Translations under genes and position numbers: made by a program | The notes under the pieces: model-generated | Told to the model about the DNA's origin: nothing | Database searches by the model: none | The model's input: only the letters and a program-made list of their open reading frames with translations | Source of the DNA: Chloroflexota bacterium | GTDB taxonomy: Bacteria > Chloroflexota > Limnocylindria > P2-11E | Assembly: GCA_005887995.1 (NCBI GenBank) | Contig: VBJD01000084.1 | Location: forward strand, 1 to 49,704 | Direction: 5' to 3' | Length of the DNA: 49,704 nucleotides | Part shown: piece after piece, positions 24,929 to 33,740 of the stretch | How positions within the stretch are numbered: position 1 is the first letter of the stretch | How the letters are laid out: every line of letters starts with the position of its first letter

Positions 24929-25684
24929 GTGAACCGCTCCTCGCTCCTGTACTTTTACGACGTGGCGCAGTTCAACGACAAGGTCGACCCCAAGGACTTC
25001 CTCAAGATGCCCGACGAGTACCGCGATCTCCTCGTCCGTCTCCTCACGATCCAGGCCGATTGCGAGATCGGCGGTCCGCACATCTACGTCGACCACTGGA
25101 CGCTGCGCGCGCCAACGGTCGATGACCAGTGGCGCGTCGCGCGCATCGCCGCCGAGGAGATCGATCACTGCCGCAAGATGCTGCGGCTCCTCAAGCTCAT
25201 CGACGTCGACCGCTCGGACATCCTCGAGCGACCGCGCAGCAAGCGCGAGGTCGATGCGTTCAAGGAGGACATGCCGACGTGGGCGGACTTCGCGGCGTTC
25301 GGCTTCCTCATCGACAAGGTCGGCGAGTACCAGCTCGACGAGATGATCGGTTCGACATACGCGCCGATCGACGACGCGCTGCCGGTCATCCTGCGCGAGG
25401 AGAAGGGCCACGTGGCATACGGCGAGCAGCAACTGGAGAAGCTCGTCAAGAGCGGCGACGCGGGCCGCGCGCAGGCGCAGGCGGCCATCGACAAGTGGTA
25501 TGTCACCGGGCTCGACATGTTCGGCAAGTCGGGCTCGTCGCGCACGGAGCGCTACATCGAATGGGGACTCAAGCGGCGGACGAACGAAGAGGCACGTCAG
25601 CAGTACATCGCGGAGATGGAGCCGAAGATCGCGGCGATCGGCCTGCGCGTGCCGGACCGTCTCCAAGGCAGGAAGTACCTCTAG
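24929..25684 (+). CDS. Phenylacetic-acid-catabolism-type (PaaA/PaaC-like) diiron protein
   Basis: AAEEIDHCRKMLRLL and REEKGHVAYG ExxH pair; MPDEYRDLLVRLLTIQADCEIGGPHIYVDHW. Alternative start at 24962. Confidence 0.72.
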   Translation: MNRSSLLYFYDVAQFNDKVDPKDFLKMPDEYRDLLVRLLTIQADCEIGGPHIYVDHWTLRAPTVDDQWRVARIAAEEIDHCRKMLRLLKLIDVDRSDILERPRSKREVDAFKEDMPTWADFAAFGFLIDKVGEYQLDEMIGSTYAPIDDALPVILREEKGHVAYGEQQLEKLVKSGDAGRAQAQAAIDKWYVTGLDMFGKSGSSRTERYIEWGLKRRTNEEARQQYIAEMEPKIAAIGLRVPDRLQGRKYL

Positions 25685-25698
25685 CCGTACAGGTCGCC

Positions 25699-27162
25699 GT
25701 GTTCAATCTCGCGTCCGCGCTACTCGATCCGCATCTCGAAGCCGGGCGCGGGTCCCGACCCGCCTTCCGCGTGCGCGGCAAGACGCTCACGTACGAAGAC
25801 ATCGCGCTCCTCGCGAACCGGGCCGCGAACGGACTCCGCGCGCGCGGGGTGCGCGCGGGGGACCGCGTCGCGCTCGTCCTGCCCGACTCGCCTGCGTTCG
25901 TCGCCACGTTCCTCGGCGCGCTACGCATCGGCGCGATCCCGGTCACCCTCTCGACGTATCTCCCTGCCGACGAGTACGCGTACTTGCTGGACGACTCGGG
26001 CGCTGCGGTCACCGTCAGCGATCCCGCGATGCCGACGGCGGTCGCGTCGCCGACGATCCCGTTTGATGAGCTCGTCTCGGGCGAGGTCGAGGACGTCGAC
26101 ACCCATCCGACCAAGCCCGAGGACCCCGCGTTCATCCAGTACTCGAGCGGAACGACGGGAAAGCCGAAGGGCGTCGTGCACATGCATAAGAACGGCGTGC
26201 AGCCGGCGAAGCTGCACGGGCGTCACGTATCCGAGGTCACCGACCGCGACGTCGTGTTCTCCGTGCCTCGCCAGTTCTTCTCGTTCGGCCTGAATAACTC
26301 GCTGCTCGTGCCGCTGTACTACGGCGCGTGCGCGATCCTCGAGCCCGAGCGCCCGACACCGCAGCGCGCGCTGGAGATCATCGCGATCGAGCGCCCGACG
26401 CTCTTCTACAACGTGCCGACCGGCTACGCGCTCATGCTCGCCGCGGCCGAGTCCGGCGCGAATGCTGACCTGTCCTCGGTGCGCCGCTGCGTCTCGGCGG
26501 GGGAGGCGCTCCCCGCGCCGATCCTCGAGCGGTGGAAGGCGCGCTTCGGACAGGAGATCCTCGACGGCATCGGATCGACCGAGATCGGACACATCTGCAT
26601 CTCGAACTTTCAGGGCCGCGTGCGTCCGGGCACATCGGGACAGCTCATCCCCGGCTACGAGGCTCGTGTGCAGCGCGCGGACGGCACCGATGCCGCCCCA
26701 GGCGAGATCGGAGACCTGCTCGTCCGCGGGCCGTCGACGGCGAAGGAGTACTGGCGCAAGCCGGAGGCGACGGCGCACACGTTCCGCGACGGCTGGGTCT
26801 TCACGGGAGATCGGTACACCCGCGACGCCGACGGCTACCTGACGTACCAGGGGCGCTCAGACGACATGCTGCGGATCAGCGGCATGTGGGTCTCGCCGCT
26901 CGAGGTCGAGAGCGTCATGCTGCGCAATCCCGCGGTACGTGAGTGTGCGGTCGTCGCGCGCGCGCGTGACGACGGCATCGCCCGACCCGTCGCGTTCGTC
27001 GTCGCACGCGACGACGCGCCGGATACCCTGGCTGCCGATCTGCTTGCGCTCGCGGAGGAGGCGCTTCCGTCATACAAACGACCGAAGTGGATCGAGCGAG
27101 TGCATGAGCTGCCGAAGACGTCGACCGGCAAGATCCAACGATTCAAGCTGCGCGGCCGATGA
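25699..27162 (+). CDS. AMP-forming acyl/aryl-CoA ligase (benzoate-CoA ligase-like)
   Basis: YSSGTTGKPKGVVHMHKN, DGIGSTEIGHICISN, GWVFTGDRYTRDADGYLTYQGRSDDMLRISGMWVSPLEVES, KTSTGKIQRFKLR. Track ORF start (25129) is spurious. Confidence 0.9.
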   Translation: MFNLASALLDPHLEAGRGSRPAFRVRGKTLTYEDIALLANRAANGLRARGVRAGDRVALVLPDSPAFVATFLGALRIGAIPVTLSTYLPADEYAYLLDDSGAAVTVSDPAMPTAVASPTIPFDELVSGEVEDVDTHPTKPEDPAFIQYSSGTTGKPKGVVHMHKNGVQPAKLHGRHVSEVTDRDVVFSVPRQFFSFGLNNSLLVPLYYGACAILEPERPTPQRALEIIAIERPTLFYNVPTGYALMLAAAESGANADLSSVRRCVSAGEALPAPILERWKARFGQEILDGIGSTEIGHICISNFQGRVRPGTSGQLIPGYEARVQRADGTDAAPGEIGDLLVRGPSTAKEYWRKPEATAHTFRDGWVFTGDRYTRDADGYLTYQGRSDDMLRISGMWVSPLEVESVMLRNPAVRECAVVARARDDGIARPVAFVVARDDAPDTLAADLLALAEEALPSYKRPKWIERVHELPKTSTGKIQRFKLRGR

Positions 27163-27623
27163 GCGAACACATCATCCGCTTCACGGTGAACGGCGTGCGG
27201 CGCGAGCAACACGTCGCGGCGCAGCGCCGTCTCATCGACGTCCTGCGTGACGACTGCGGCCTCACCGGCACGAAGGAAGGCTGCTCGGTCGGCATCTGCG
27301 GCGCGTGCAGCGTGCTCGTCGACGGCGAGGTCATCTCGTCCTGCCTCTTACCCGCGACGTATGCGGACGGTACGACGATCACGACCATCGAAGGGCTCGC
27401 GCGGGGCGGCGAACTGACGCCGCTGCAGGATGCGTTCATCACCGAGGGCGGCTTCCAGTGCGGGATCTGCACGCCCGGCCAGCTCATCACCGCGACGGCG
27501 CTGCTCGCCGCGCATCCGCGCCCGACCGACACGCAGATCGACGAGTGGATGACCAGCAATCTCTGCCGCTGTACGGGCTATCACGGCATCAGGCGGGCGA
27601 TCCACAAGGCGGCGGTCACGTGA
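27159..27623 (+). CDS. [2Fe-2S] small subunit of xanthine dehydrogenase-family molybdenum hydroxylase
   Basis: EGCSVGICGACSVLVDGEVISSC, QCGICTPGQLI, LCRCTGYHGIRRAI. Confidence 0.92.
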   Translation: MSEHIIRFTVNGVRREQHVAAQRRLIDVLRDDCGLTGTKEGCSVGICGACSVLVDGEVISSCLLPATYADGTTITTIEGLARGGELTPLQDAFITEGGFQCGICTPGQLITATALLAAHPRPTDTQIDEWMTSNLCRCTGYHGIRRAIHKAAVT

Positions 27624-28468
27624 ACGGTTTCACCTACCACGAGCCGACGACATGGCCGGCAGCGCAGGATCTCATCGCTCGAGAACCGGATGCGACGATG
27701 CTGGCCGGCGGGACCGCGTTCACGTTGCTCCTGCGTCAAGGGCTGATCAGGCCGACGACCGTCGTGTCGCTCCGCCGCATCTCCGGCGCGAACAGGATCC
27801 TTGCTGACTCACACGGCGGTCTATGGATCGGGGCGATGGCCACGCATTCGACTGTCGTTCGATCGCCCGAGGTACGGCGGAACTGGCCCGAATTCGCCGA
27901 CGCTGCCGCGACGGTCGCGACGCTGCGCATCCGCAACCAGGCGACGATCGGCGGTAGCGTCGCGCACGCCGATCCCGCGTCGGACGTGCCGGTCATGCTC
28001 GCCGCGCTCGACGCGCAGGTGATCGTCCGCAAGCCGAACGCCGCCCCGCGGGTTCCGATCGACCAGCTCTTCATCGACACGTTCACGACCTCACTCGCGC
28101 CGGGCGAATTCATCGAGTCGATACAGATCGCCGGCAGGGGGCCGAACACACGGGCCGTCTATCTGAAGTACACGCCGCGGAGCGTGGACGACTACGCGAC
28201 CGTATCGGTCGCGGCTCGCGCCGAGGTCGAGGAAGGCAGGCTGCGCGCGCCGCGCATCTTCCTTGGCGCCGTCGGCGGCCGTCCAATGCGCGCGATGTCC
28301 GTCGAGGCCGCACTCGGCGACGGCACGGAAGCGCGCGCTTTCGCGGACGCGGCCGCGCTCGTCCGCTCCGACATCGACCCCATCGATGACGTGCGCGGCT
28401 CGGCAGAGTACAAACGTGAGATGGCCCGCGTCTTCGTGGAGCGCGCGTTGCGGACGCTCGTCGCATGA
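27620..28468 (+). CDS. FAD-binding middle subunit of molybdenum hydroxylase (CoxM-like)
   Basis: MLAGGTAFTLLLRQGLIRPTTVVSLRRI, TLRIRNQATIGGSVAHADPASDVPVMLAALDA; GTG27620 overlaps previous stop. Confidence 0.88.
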   Translation: MNGFTYHEPTTWPAAQDLIAREPDATMLAGGTAFTLLLRQGLIRPTTVVSLRRISGANRILADSHGGLWIGAMATHSTVVRSPEVRRNWPEFADAAATVATLRIRNQATIGGSVAHADPASDVPVMLAALDAQVIVRKPNAAPRVPIDQLFIDTFTTSLAPGEFIESIQIAGRGPNTRAVYLKYTPRSVDDYATVSVAARAEVEEGRLRAPRIFLGAVGGRPMRAMSVEAALGDGTEARAFADAAALVRSDIDPIDDVRGSAEYKREMARVFVERALRTLVA

Positions 28469-28911
28469 AGCTGTCGCACAGCTCGACCGTGTCCGCGCCG
28501 GCCGAGCGCGTGTGGTCGGTCGTCATGAACGTCCCGACCGCGGCGCGATGCGTGCCCGGCGTCGCGGCGGTCGACCCGCTCGGGCCCGACAAGTACAAGG
28601 GCAGCCTGCTCGTGCAGATCGGCCCGGTCCGGCTGGTCCTCGACGGTGAGATCGTGATCGTGTCGCGCGACGACGGGACGCACAAGGCGGCGTTCCGCGC
28701 CGACGCAAAGGACACGCGGCTCGGCGGCACGGTGCGCGCGACGATAGACGTCGCGCTGAAGGACGTCGCCAGCGGCTGCGAGATGCGCATCGACGGCGAT
28801 GTGCAGATCGCCGGCCGCATCGGCGAGTTCGGACAGCCCGTGATCCAGCGCAAATCCGATCAGCTGCTCGCGCAGTTCGCGCAGTGCCTCGGACGGACGG
28901 CCACGGGGTGA
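28465..28911 (+). CDS. CoxG/SRPBCC-family protein
   Basis: SAPAERVWSVVMNVPTAARCVPGVAAVDPLGPDKYKGSLLVQIGPVRL; ATGA overlap. Confidence 0.85.
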   Translation: MKLSHSSTVSAPAERVWSVVMNVPTAARCVPGVAAVDPLGPDKYKGSLLVQIGPVRLVLDGEIVIVSRDDGTHKAAFRADAKDTRLGGTVRATIDVALKDVASGCEMRIDGDVQIAGRIGEFGQPVIQRKSDQLLAQFAQCLGRTATG

Positions 28912-31109
28912 TCGAGGGCGACGCCGCGACGAGCGCGCCGGCGGGCGCGCGCACGTCGACCGACGTCTTCGCGACGCCGGAGCGGCGCGTCGAGGGGCAC
29001 GGCAAGGTCACCGGTGCCGCGGACTTCGCGGCGGATATCAAGCGCGACGGGATGCTGCACGTCGCCTTCGTTGGAAGCCCGTATCCGCACGCGCTCGTGC
29101 GCCGTGTCGACGTGTCCGGGGCGCGCACCGCGCCGGGTGTCCGCGCGGTGCTCGCCGGCGCGGACGTGCGGCCCGCGCGGTTCGGCCGGCGTCTTCAGGA
29201 CTGGCCGGTGCTCGCCTGGGATCGCGTGCGATTCATCGGCGACCGCGTCGCTGCGGTCGCGGCCGACACGCTGGAGCACGCTGAGGCCGCGGCCGCGCTC
29301 GTCGACGTCGAGTACGAAGAGCAGCCGGCGATCTTCGACGCCGAGGCGGCGCTTGCCGACGGTGCGCCGGTGCTGCATCCCGATGCCGCCGACTACGCGG
29401 TCGTCGCACGTCGCGGGGAGCAGGTGAAGCGATCGCCGGTGCCGCATCCGAACCTGCAGGGCCACGAGGTCCACGAACACGGCGATGTTGCCGGCGGATT
29501 CGCGAAGGCTGCGCGGATCTTCGAACACACTTTCCGCGTGCCGCCAGTCCATCAGGCGTACATCGAGCCGCGTGCGGCCTTGGTGTGGATCGAGGGCGAC
29601 GTCACGCACGTCGTAAGCACGAACAAGGCGCCGTTCTCGCTGCGCGAGCAGATGGCGCAGACGCTCGACCTGCCGGCGGAGTCGATCGTCGTGCATACGC
29701 CGCACGTCGGCGGCGACTTCGGCGGGAAAGGCCTCTCGCTCGACGAGCACGCGCTCGTCTTCCTCGCGCGCGCCACGAAGCAGCCGGTGCGCTCGCTGCT
29801 CCGGTACGCCGACGAGCTGCAGATCTCGAATACGCGGCACGGCGCGGTGATCCATCTCCGCACGGGGATCGATCGCGACGGCCGCATCACCGCCCACGAG
29901 TCGCGAGTCATCTTCGATGGCGGCGCGTATGCGGCGGGCAAGCCGGTGAACTCGCTCATGCCCGGCGACGCGATGCTCACCCTCGCCGGCTATCACGTCC
30001 CGGCTGCGCGCGTGGAGGCGTCGGCCGTGTACACGAACCATCTACCGGCCGGGCACGATCGCGCGCCGGGCCAGCCGCAGAACTCGTTCGCCGCCGAGTC
30101 GCACATCGACCTCATCGCGCGGGAGCTCGGCATCGATCCGCTCGACTTCCGCGAACGAAACGCCATCCGCGCCGGACAGATCGACATCCACGGGGACCAG
30201 TGGCACGCATCGGAGGTCCCGCGCGTGCTCGCGACGCTGCGGCGCGAGGCGAAATGGGATGCGCCGCTCGCGAGTTCGCACCCTAGTTCTGCTCAGGGAC
30301 GCGGGCGCGGCGTCGCGCTCGGCGTTCGCCACGTCGGTCGCGGGAAGACGAGCATGGAGCTGACGCTGGGGCCCGACGGCTCGGTGGAGGTGAAGACCGG
30401 TGCGCCCGACCAGGGCGGCGGCGCGCACACGATGATCCAGCGCGTCGTCGCGCGCGAACTCGATCTCGGTCCGGAGCGAGTTCGCATCGAGCAGCTCGAT
30501 ACGGCGACGTCGCCCGTCGATCCCGGCGTCGGCGGCAGCCGGGTCACGCCGGTGCACGGCAACGCCGCACTCGACGGGGCGCGGAAGATCAAGGCGGCGC
30601 TCGCCGAGGGCCGCGCCGCGCCGATCACCGTGACCGGTACCGCGGAGCAGCAACAGCACATGTACGGCGCGTACGCGTACGCCATCGAGGTCGAGCTCGA
30701 TCGCGAGACCGGCGCGTTCAAGATCACCGACGCCACGCTCGTCGCCGACGTCGGCACGGTCATCAACCCTGTCGCCGTTCGTGGTCAGCTCGAGGGGGGC
30801 TTCGCCTTCGGCCTCGGTCAGGCGGCGATGGAGGAGCTCGTCATCGACGACGGCCGCGTGGTGACGGCGAACCTCGGCGATTACAAGATCCCGACGATCG
30901 GCGATGTGCCGAAGCTGCGCCTCGTGCTCATCACCGACGCGCCGGGCCCGGGACCGTTCGGCGCGAAGTCCGTGGGAGAGCTCGCGAACGCTGCGATCAC
31001 CGGTGCGGTCGCCAACGCCGTCGCGAATGCGGGCGCGCGGGTCTATTCCTTGCCGATCACCGCGGAAAAGGTGTTCGCCGAGCTACATCAGGGGCACTCA
31101 CCCGCATAG
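28908..31109 (+). CDS. molybdopterin-binding large subunit of xanthine dehydrogenase/aldehyde oxidase family
   Basis: HVGGDFGGKGLSLDEHALVFLARATKQPVR, GVGGSRVTP, GPFGAKSVGELANAAITGAVANAV (GxKxxGE); GTG28908 overlaps previous stop. Confidence 0.9.
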   Translation: MIEGDAATSAPAGARTSTDVFATPERRVEGHGKVTGAADFAADIKRDGMLHVAFVGSPYPHALVRRVDVSGARTAPGVRAVLAGADVRPARFGRRLQDWPVLAWDRVRFIGDRVAAVAADTLEHAEAAAALVDVEYEEQPAIFDAEAALADGAPVLHPDAADYAVVARRGEQVKRSPVPHPNLQGHEVHEHGDVAGGFAKAARIFEHTFRVPPVHQAYIEPRAALVWIEGDVTHVVSTNKAPFSLREQMAQTLDLPAESIVVHTPHVGGDFGGKGLSLDEHALVFLARATKQPVRSLLRYADELQISNTRHGAVIHLRTGIDRDGRITAHESRVIFDGGAYAAGKPVNSLMPGDAMLTLAGYHVPAARVEASAVYTNHLPAGHDRAPGQPQNSFAAESHIDLIARELGIDPLDFRERNAIRAGQIDIHGDQWHASEVPRVLATLRREAKWDAPLASSHPSSAQGRGRGVALGVRHVGRGKTSMELTLGPDGSVEVKTGAPDQGGGAHTMIQRVVARELDLGPERVRIEQLDTATSPVDPGVGGSRVTPVHGNAALDGARKIKAALAEGRAAPITVTGTAEQQQHMYGAYAYAIEVELDRETGAFKITDATLVADVGTVINPVAVRGQLEGGFAFGLGQAAMEELVIDDGRVVTANLGDYKIPTIGDVPKLRLVLITDAPGPGPFGAKSVGELANAAITGAVANAVANAGARVYSLPITAEKVFAELHQGHSPA

Positions 31110-32173
31110 GTCGTGTTCCCGAATTCCTGGAACGTGATCGGCTGCTTTACGAGCTGATAGGTCACGGCGATGTTCATCTCGACGTCAAAACCCGACTTCG
31201 ACAGGCAGCCCGACCCGTATCCGGGCTTGATGCGCTCGATGAGCTTCACCACGAGCGCCTTGTCGAGCCCCGCGAACTGCTCCGCCGTCTTGCTGTTGCC
31301 GAGGATCACGTCCGCCAGCGCCGATGCCGCGCTCGTCTTGATGAGGTCGAGCGCCTTCTTGTGCGCGTTCACCATGCGCTTCACGAGGTCGGGCTTCGCC
31401 GCGATCACGTCCTCGCGCGTCATGAGACCGAGCGCGAGCGCGTGGTCGGATCCGGTCCACTCCTGATGTGACTTCGGGTCCCAGATCGGGACGAGCGCGT
31501 AGCCGGCGTTCGTCTCGAGCACGCGACTGGTGATCGGCTCCCAACCCGCGATCGCGTCGACCTTGCCGCTCTGCAGCGCGGTGTAGATCGCTGCGGGGTC
31601 GCCGCCGAGGTTTACCAGGCTCACGTCCTTGTCCGGCGTGAGCCCGGCTTTCTTCAGGTACACGTTCGCCATGGCCCATGAGCCGGACCCAGCGCCGGTG
31701 ACGCCGACGTTCTTCCCCTTGAGGTCCGCGACCGCCTTCACGGAATCCTTCAGCTGCGTGCGCACGAGCAGGCTGAAGATCTCGCGGTCGTAGGTCGCGA
31801 CCACCATCTTCCATGGTGACCCCGCGATGCGCGCGATCGGATCGTGCACGAATGCGAAGAGTCCGAAGTCGTACTCCTTCGCGATCATCGCCGCCCGCAG
31901 TGTGCTGCTCGATCCGAGCACGAAGTCCGTCACCTCGATGTTCTCCTCACCGAAGTAGTCCTTCGCGTACGCGATGAGGCTGGCGAGATTCAGCTCCGTG
32001 GAGACGACACTCGGCAGCTTGACCTGATCCTTCGGCGGCCTTGGTGTCGCCGATGCCGCGGCGGCGCTCGTGCCGGCCGACCCAGTGGCCGAGGGCGTGC
32101 CCGTGCCGCCGCACGACGCGACGAGCAGGGCGGCGATGACGAGCAATGACGCGATGCGAGCGGAATGATGCAT
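31088..32173 (-). CDS. ABC transporter substrate-binding lipoprotein (NMT1/SsuA-like)
   Basis: Lipobox LLVASCGG; DLKGKNVGVTGAGSGSWAMANVYLKKAGLTPDKDVSLVNLGGDPAAIYTALQSGKVDAI; SD AAAGGAGG. Confidence 0.88.
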   Translation of the reverse strand: MHHSARIASLLVIAALLVASCGGTGTPSATGSAGTSAAAASATPRPPKDQVKLPSVVSTELNLASLIAYAKDYFGEENIEVTDFVLGSSSTLRAAMIAKEYDFGLFAFVHDPIARIAGSPWKMVVATYDREIFSLLVRTQLKDSVKAVADLKGKNVGVTGAGSGSWAMANVYLKKAGLTPDKDVSLVNLGGDPAAIYTALQSGKVDAIAGWEPITSRVLETNAGYALVPIWDPKSHQEWTGSDHALALGLMTREDVIAAKPDLVKRMVNAHKKALDLIKTSAASALADVILGNSKTAEQFAGLDKALVVKLIERIKPGYGSGCLSKSGFDVEMNIAVTYQLVKQPITFQEFGNTTYAGECP

Positions 32174-32188
32174 GACCAGCCTCCTTTT

Positions 32189-32971
32189 TCATGATGCGAG
32201 GATCGCGGTGGGGCGCCAGCGTAGGAGGCGGTCCTCCACACGCTTGGCGATCTCGACGAGGACGACGGCGATGGCCATGAGGAGCAACAGGATTGCGTAC
32301 GTGCGGTTCGTATCGAGCAGGCCGGCGCTGATCACCATGCGGTAACCGAGCCCGGACGTCGATCCGACGAACTCGCCGACGACGGCGCCGGACAGGGCGA
32401 AGCTGACGCTCGTGCGAAGGGCCGCGAAGATCCATGCGAAGACCGAGGGCAGCACGACGTAGCGGGCGAGGTCCCATCGATCGCCACCCATGACGCGGAG
32501 GGCCTTCACGAGCTCCGGGTCGACCGAGCGGATGCCGAGGTACGTGTTGAAGAAGATGACGAAGAACACCGTGAACAAGGAGAGGAAGATCTTCGAAGCG
32601 ATCCCCAGGCCGAACGCGATGATCAGCACTGGCGCGAGCGCGATCCGTGGCAACGAGTTGAACGCCACGAGCACCGGTTCGACGGTCTCCGCGAGCGGTC
32701 GCAGGTAGCCGAGGAGCAGCCCGAAGACCACACCGCCGCCGATCCCGAGTAGGAGGCCGATCGTCGCCTCCTGCAGCGTGACCGTGACGTCTTTCACGAG
32801 CAGGCCCGACGCCGAATAGCGAGCGATCTCCTGGAGCGCCGCGGAGGGCCGCGCGACGATGATCGGATCGAGGATCGCTGGCAGCCCGAGCCCACCGGTG
32901 AGCGCTTCCCAAAGGAGCAACAACGCTCCGACGAAAGCCAGGCGCCGCGAGACGAGACTGAGCGTCCTCAC
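32189..32971 (-). CDS. ABC transporter permease (NitT/TauT-SsuC-like)
   Basis: LLLLWEALTGGLGLPAIL..., NSLPRIALAPVLIIAFGLGIASKIFLSLFTVFFVIFFNTYLGIRSVDPELVKALRVMGGDRW (EAA loop). Confidence 0.92.
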   Translation of the reverse strand: MRTLSLVSRRLAFVGALLLLWEALTGGLGLPAILDPIIVARPSAALQEIARYSASGLLVKDVTVTLQEATIGLLLGIGGGVVFGLLLGYLRPLAETVEPVLVAFNSLPRIALAPVLIIAFGLGIASKIFLSLFTVFFVIFFNTYLGIRSVDPELVKALRVMGGDRWDLARYVVLPSVFAWIFAALRTSVSFALSGAVVGEFVGSTSGLGYRMVISAGLLDTNRTYAILLLLMAIAVVLVEIAKRVEDRLLRWRPTAILAS

Positions 32972-33738
32972 GCCGGCACCGCGCGAAACTCGTCGCGCAG
33001 ATCCTTCCAGATACGTGTCTCCAGCTCCGCGAACGCCGGTGACGCGCGCATCTCGAACGGATCACGAGGCGAGGGCAGCGGGATGTCGTAAATGCGCTTC
33101 ACACGGCCTGGTCGCTTCGAGAGCACAACGACTCGCTGAGCGAGCGTGATCGCTTCGGCGAGATCGTGCGTGACGAAGAGGATCGTCGTCCGCCGTCGTT
33201 CCCAGATCCGTAGCAGCTCGGCCTGGAGAAGCATGCGGTTCTGCGCGTCGAGTGCGCCGAACGGCTCATCCATGAGGATCGCCTCGGGTTCGTACGCGAG
33301 CGTGCGTACCAGCTGCACACGCTGGCGCATGCCGCCGGACACTTGGTGCGGGTAGTAGTGCTCGAAGCCATCGAGTCCGACGAGTGCGATCAGCTCCCGC
33401 GTGCGCTGTTCCCGGTGAGCGACCGGTACCGCGTGTATCTCCATGCCCACGTGGATGTTCTCGGCAAGCGTCCGCCATGGAAGCAGCGTGTCGCGTTGGA
33501 ACACGTAACCGAGGCGCGTCCCGTTCCGCGCGCCTCCGTCGAGCGCGATACGGCCGAGCATCGCGCACTCGGCCGGGTCGAGCAGACCCGCGACCGCATT
33601 CAGGAGCGTCGATTTCCCGCAGCCCGAGGGACCGAGGAGGGCCACGAAGTCGCCGGTCGCGACCTCGAGCGAGACGTCGTCGAGGACCTTCACGCCTTTT
33701 CGAAACTGGATTCCCACGCCCTCGATCGAGATGCGCAT
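32968..33738 (-). CDS. ABC transporter ATP-binding protein (NitT/TauT-SsuB-like)
   Basis: LLGPSGCGKSTLLNAVAGL, SGGMRQRVQLVRTLAYEPEAILMDEPFGALD, THDLAEAI. Confidence 0.95.
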   Translation of the reverse strand: MRISIEGVGIQFRKGVKVLDDVSLEVATGDFVALLGPSGCGKSTLLNAVAGLLDPAECAMLGRIALDGGARNGTRLGYVFQRDTLLPWRTLAENIHVGMEIHAVPVAHREQRTRELIALVGLDGFEHYYPHQVSGGMRQRVQLVRTLAYEPEAILMDEPFGALDAQNRMLLQAELLRIWERRRTTILFVTHDLAEAITLAQRVVVLSKRPGRVKRIYDIPLPSPRDPFEMRASPAFAELETRIWKDLRDEFRAVPA

Positions 33739-33740
33739 CG

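Noticed and set aside
25129-25698. Upstream part of the 677-aa CoA-ligase ORF
   Set aside because: Overlaps the PaaA-like gene out of frame; ligase homology starts near 25699.
27159-31109. Aerobic CO dehydrogenase
   Set aside because: CoxG and gene order are suggestive, but the large subunit lacks the AYXCSFR motif as far as I can read.
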